7,892 bases of DNA from CAVVYA01 sp964577835 (GTDB lineage Bacteria > Pseudomonadota > Alphaproteobacteria > SMXQ01): positions 1 to 7,892 of the forward strand of contig CAZOBN010000140.1 of NCBI GenBank assembly GCA_964577835.1, read 5' to 3'. A program made the translations under genes and the position numbers. Positions within the stretch are counted from its first letter, which is position 1, and each line of letters begins with the position of its first letter. This document shows positions 5,316-7,892 of this stretch, piece by piece. The notes below the pieces were generated by a model. The model was not told the DNA's origin, made no database searches, and was given only the letters and a program-made list of their open reading frames with translations.

Positions 5316-6857
5316 TTGGGGCAAATCAACTGGACGGCGCTGACCGTCTTCGTGCTGCTGTTCGGCTTCATCACCTGGCTCGGTTTCATGGCGGCGCGCT
5401 GGCGCCGCGGCGATCTCGACCTGCTCCATGAATGGGGACTGGGCGGCCGGCGCTTCGGCACCCTGATCACCTGGTTCCTGATCGGCGGCGATCTCTACAC
5501 CGCCTATACCTTCATCGCCGTGCCCGCGCTCGCCTTCGGTGCCGGCGCCATCGCCTTCTTCGCGGTGCCCTACACCATCCTGATCTATCCGATCCTGTTC
5601 ATGGTGTTCCCGCGCATCTGGAACGTGTCGCACAAGAAGAGCTATGTGACGGCCGCCGATTTCGTGCGCGGCCGCTTCGGCAACCGCTGGCTGGCGCTCG
5701 CCATCACCGTCACCGGCCTCGTCGCCACCATGCCCTACATCGCGCTGCAGCTCGTCGGCATCCAGGTGGTGATGGCCGCGCTCGGCGTGCCATCCCACGG
5801 CTGGGGCAACCTGTCGCTCATCATCGCCTTCGCCATCCTGGCCGCCTTCACCTTCACCAGCGGGCTGCGCGCGCCGGCCGCCATCGCCATCGTCAAGGAC
5901 GTGCTGATCTACATCACGGCCCTCGCGGTGATCATCATCGTGCCGATGCAGCTCGGCGGCTTCGAGAAGATATTCGCCGCGGTGCCGGAGCCGAAACTGC
6001 TGCTCGCGCCGCCCGGCCCGAATACCACCGGCGCCTACAGCGCCTATGTGACGCTCGCGCTCGGCTCGGCCCTGGCGCTGTTCCTCTATCCGCACTCGCT
6101 GACCGGCATCCTCAGCGCGAGCAGCGCGCACGCGATCCGGCGCAATGCCGCGATCCTGCCAGGCTACTCCCTGATGCTCGGATTCCTCGCGCTGATCGGC
6201 TTCATGGCGCTCGCCGCGGGCGTCCACCTGATGCCGCGATACGCCGACGGCTTCGCGACATTCAAGGCCAACTACGCGGTGCCGGCGCTGTTGCTGCACA
6301 GCTTCCCCGACTGGTTCGTCGGCATCGCCTTCGCCGGCATCGGCATCGGCGCGCTGGTGCCTGCCGCCATCATGTCGATCGCCGCCGCCAACCTCTATTC
6401 GCGCAACATCCACCGCGAATTCATCCGCCCCGATTGCAGCGAGCGCGAACAATCCCAGGTGGCGAAATGGGTGTCGCTGATCGTCAAGTTCGGCGCACTC
6501 GCCTTCATCGTGCTGGTGCCGCAGGAATACGCCATCCAGCTCCAACTGCTCGGCGGCATCTGGATGATCCAGACGCTGCCGTCGGTCATCGTCGGGCTCT
6601 ATACCCGCTGGTTCGACGATTGGGCGCTGCTGATCGGCTGGGCCGCCGGCATCGGCCTCGGCACCTGGATGGCGGTGAAGGTGAACTTCACCGCGATCTA
6701 TCCGCTGACCCTCTTCGGCTTCACCCTGCCGGGCTACTCCGCGCTCTACACAGTGATCCTGAACCTAGCGGTGACCGCGATTCTAACGGTGATCTTCCGC
6801 GCCATCCGCAAGGCGCCACCACGGGACGAAACCGTGGCGGCGGATTATCGGGACTAG
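5316..6857 (+). CDS. Sodium:solute symporter (SSS family), probable monocarboxylate/organic acid uptake
   Basis: From the TTG at 5316 this gives 513 residues. GGGGGA at 5306-5311 sits 4 bases before this TTG, whereas the in-frame TTG at 5304 has no close ribosome binding site; the first in-frame ATG (5388) would remove the first membrane helix. About 13 hydrophobic segments match the SSS fold. The segment from GGRRFGTLITWFLIGGDLYT onward (residues about 43-62), the SYVTAADFVRGRFGNRW loop and the GALVPAAIMSIAAANLYSRNI region (the conserved late core helix and Na+-site area) are typical of the family. With a DUF3311 gene directly upstream it most resembles the MctP-type permeases of rhizobia that import lactate, pyruvate and similar acids; the actual substrate cannot be read from sequence. 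The gene is intact. Confidence 0.88.
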   Translation: MGQINWTALTVFVLLFGFITWLGFMAARWRRGDLDLLHEWGLGGRRFGTLITWFLIGGDLYTAYTFIAVPALAFGAGAIAFFAVPYTILIYPILFMVFPRIWNVSHKKSYVTAADFVRGRFGNRWLALAITVTGLVATMPYIALQLVGIQVVMAALGVPSHGWGNLSLIIAFAILAAFTFTSGLRAPAAIAIVKDVLIYITALAVIIIVPMQLGGFEKIFAAVPEPKLLLAPPGPNTTGAYSAYVTLALGSALALFLYPHSLTGILSASSAHAIRRNAAILPGYSLMLGFLALIGFMALAAGVHLMPRYADGFATFKANYAVPALLLHSFPDWFVGIAFAGIGIGALVPAAIMSIAAANLYSRNIHREFIRPDCSEREQSQVAKWVSLIVKFGALAFIVLVPQEYAIQLQLLGGIWMIQTLPSVIVGLYTRWFDDWALLIGWAAGIGLGTWMAVKVNFTAIYPLTLFGFTLPGYSALYTVILNLAVTAILTVIFRAIRKAPPRDETVAADYRD

Positions 6858-6882
6858 CAGCAGACATCTCGAGGGGGAGCCG

Positions 6883-7776
6883 ATGAGCAGCATCACCACG
6901 GATCCGCCTAAACGTCGCCGTCCCTGGCTCGCCGCGTTGCTGTCGCTGGTGACCAGCGGGCTCGGGCAGCTCTATAACCGGCAGCCGCGCCGGGCGGCCG
7001 TCGCCTTCCTGGGCGAATTCGCCATGGCGCTGGTGCTGACCTTTGTCCCGCCGCCGACCTTTGCCGCGCTCGTCGCACTCTTCGCATTGGCCATTATCTG
7101 GAAGCTGGGCGTGGTGATCGACGCCTTCGTTCAGGCGCGCGGGCAAAAGGCCATCGAGCTCGCCGCCTATAATCGGGGCTTCGTGTATGTGGCCGCTGTC
7201 CTGAGCGCGATGCTGCTCTCGTTCGCGCTTTCACCGTTCCGTCAGATCGAAAGTTTCAGCATCGAGAATGAATCCAACTTTCCGACGTTGCACCAGCATG
7301 ACCGCGTGATCGCCTATGGCATCGCACCCGGCGACCTGGCGCGCGGGGACATGGTCATCCTGCGTCTGCCAAGAGATCCCAAGATATCCACCGTGAAACG
7401 CATCGTGGGATTGCCCGGCGAGCGGGTGAGAATGCGCCAGGGCCAGGTTCTGATCAACGATATGCCGCTTCACCGCACCGCGATCGAGCCGGGTGCGGCG
7501 CCGTCATCCATCCAGGGCCGCACCTTTGTGGAGATCACGCCGGAAGGGAAAGGCTATTTGGTTCTTGATCAGATGCCGGATAGTCCGTTCGACACTCTGC
7601 AGGCGCAGAGGGTACCGGTGGAACATTACTGGGTTCTCGGCGACAACCGGGACGATTCCCTCGACAGCCGCGCCATGTTCCAGGTCGGCTTCGTGCCGGC
7701 GCGGAACATCTACCGCAAGGTAACTTACGTCTATTGGTCGCGCGACCGGTCGCGTATCGGCATGACCGTCGAATAA
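6883..7776 (+). CDS. lepB: Type I signal peptidase (S26A) with an extra N-terminal membrane domain
   Basis: This encodes 297 residues, with GAGGGGGAG at 6871-6879 just before the ATG. Residues 1-115 form a membrane domain not found in E. coli LepB: a basic start, then SLVTSGLGQLYNRQPRRA (a GxGQxYN motif of small TM2-like domains), then hydrophobic helices at about 38-55, 58-80 and 100-117. The peptidase follows: box B contains the nucleophile as NESNFPTL (S131) instead of the usual SGSMxPTL; box D is VKRIVGLPGE with the general-base lysine K172, 41 residues later, a spacing similar to Bacillus SipS; box E is LGDNRDDSLDSR (252-263). All catalytic parts are present, so activity is likely, cutting signal peptides at the outer face of the inner membrane. 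It lies 25 bases after the symporter gene and may be co-transcribed. It is probably a secondary signal peptidase rather than the housekeeping one. Confidence 0.88.
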   Translation: MSSITTDPPKRRRPWLAALLSLVTSGLGQLYNRQPRRAAVAFLGEFAMALVLTFVPPPTFAALVALFALAIIWKLGVVIDAFVQARGQKAIELAAYNRGFVYVAAVLSAMLLSFALSPFRQIESFSIENESNFPTLHQHDRVIAYGIAPGDLARGDMVILRLPRDPKISTVKRIVGLPGERVRMRQGQVLINDMPLHRTAIEPGAAPSSIQGRTFVEITPEGKGYLVLDQMPDSPFDTLQAQRVPVEHYWVLGDNRDDSLDSRAMFQVGFVPARNIYRKVTYVYWSRDRSRIGMTVE

Positions 7777-7840
7777 GCCGGGCGCCCTGCACGAGCCGCG
7801 TGGAAACGGCGTCTAGTACTCGGAATCACCGATGCCCGCA

Positions 7841-7880
7841 TCACCCCCCACCCTAACCCTCCCCCACAAGGGTGGAGGGG
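7841..7880. repeat. C-rich palindromic intergenic repeat (REP-like), possible transcription stop
   Basis: After the peptidase stop the sequence contains a C-rich stretch in which CCCTCCCCC (7857-7865), loop ACAA, pairs with GGGTGGAGGG (7870-7879) through 9 bp with one bulged T. The wording ACCCTAACCCTCCCCC...AAGGG...GGAGGGGA is of a type scattered between genes in many alphaproteobacterial genomes. Only one copy is visible here, so the repeat status rests on resemblance. It could act as a bidirectional terminator or mRNA end protector. The 64 bases between the stop codon and this element show no gene. Confidence 0.55.
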
Positions 7881-7892
7881 ATTCGCAATGTT

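Noticed and set aside
4812..6545. A 577-codon open frame on the minus strand opposite the symporter
   Set aside because: It mirrors the codon phase of a certain SSS symporter, and its translation is a low-complexity mix of H, D, E, R and Q typical of the complement of GC-rich membrane-protein genes. It has no recognisable domain.

Overview
The window is GC-rich, tightly packed DNA, most likely from an alphaproteobacterium. The hints are a TrmFO-type folate-dependent tRNA methyltransferase, a DUF3311/sodium-solute symporter pair of the kind common in rhizobia and relatives, a Zur-like operator, and a C-rich inverted repeat at the right edge that resembles intergenic palindromes common in that class. 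The genus cannot be fixed from the sequence alone. Nothing indicates phage, plasmid, insertion sequence or CRISPR.

Layout. (1) Bases 1-236, minus strand: the N-terminus of trmFO, running off the left edge. (2) 237-366: a divergent gap with three consecutive small stem-loops. The last has a loop complementary to the ribosome binding site of the next gene. (3) 367-657: a small ABM-type (dimeric alpha/beta barrel) monooxygenase-like protein. (4) 658-799: an intergenic region with a perfect TATAAT -10 element inside a near-palindromic GTTATAATGTAAC box that looks like a Zur operator. (5) 800-4872: a five-gene, probably zinc-responsive cluster. It encodes a DUF2946-like membrane-anchored protein with an HCxxCH motif, an outer-membrane porin-like barrel with an N-terminal coiled coil, a ZnuA-like periplasmic metal-binding protein, a ZnuB/ABC-3-like membrane protein, and an unrecognised 147-aa exported protein. 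The last three genes overlap end to start. (6) 4971-6857: a DUF3311 small membrane protein and a sodium:solute symporter, together a probable carboxylate uptake system. (7) 6883-7776: a type I signal peptidase with an extra N-terminal membrane domain and an altered catalytic-serine box. (8) 7777-7892: noncoding, ending in the palindromic repeat.

How the genes may work together. The 800-4872 cluster reads as an envelope-spanning metal acquisition route: outer-membrane barrel, periplasmic binding protein, inner-membrane permease, plus two accessory exported proteins, switched on when Zur releases the promoter. The notable feature is that the ABC-3-type permease and its binding protein are adjacent and overlapping, yet no ATPase gene is present anywhere in the cluster. 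Either an ATPase is supplied from elsewhere or the permease works without one. This, together with the orphan 147-aa protein, is the best candidate here for a poorly described system.
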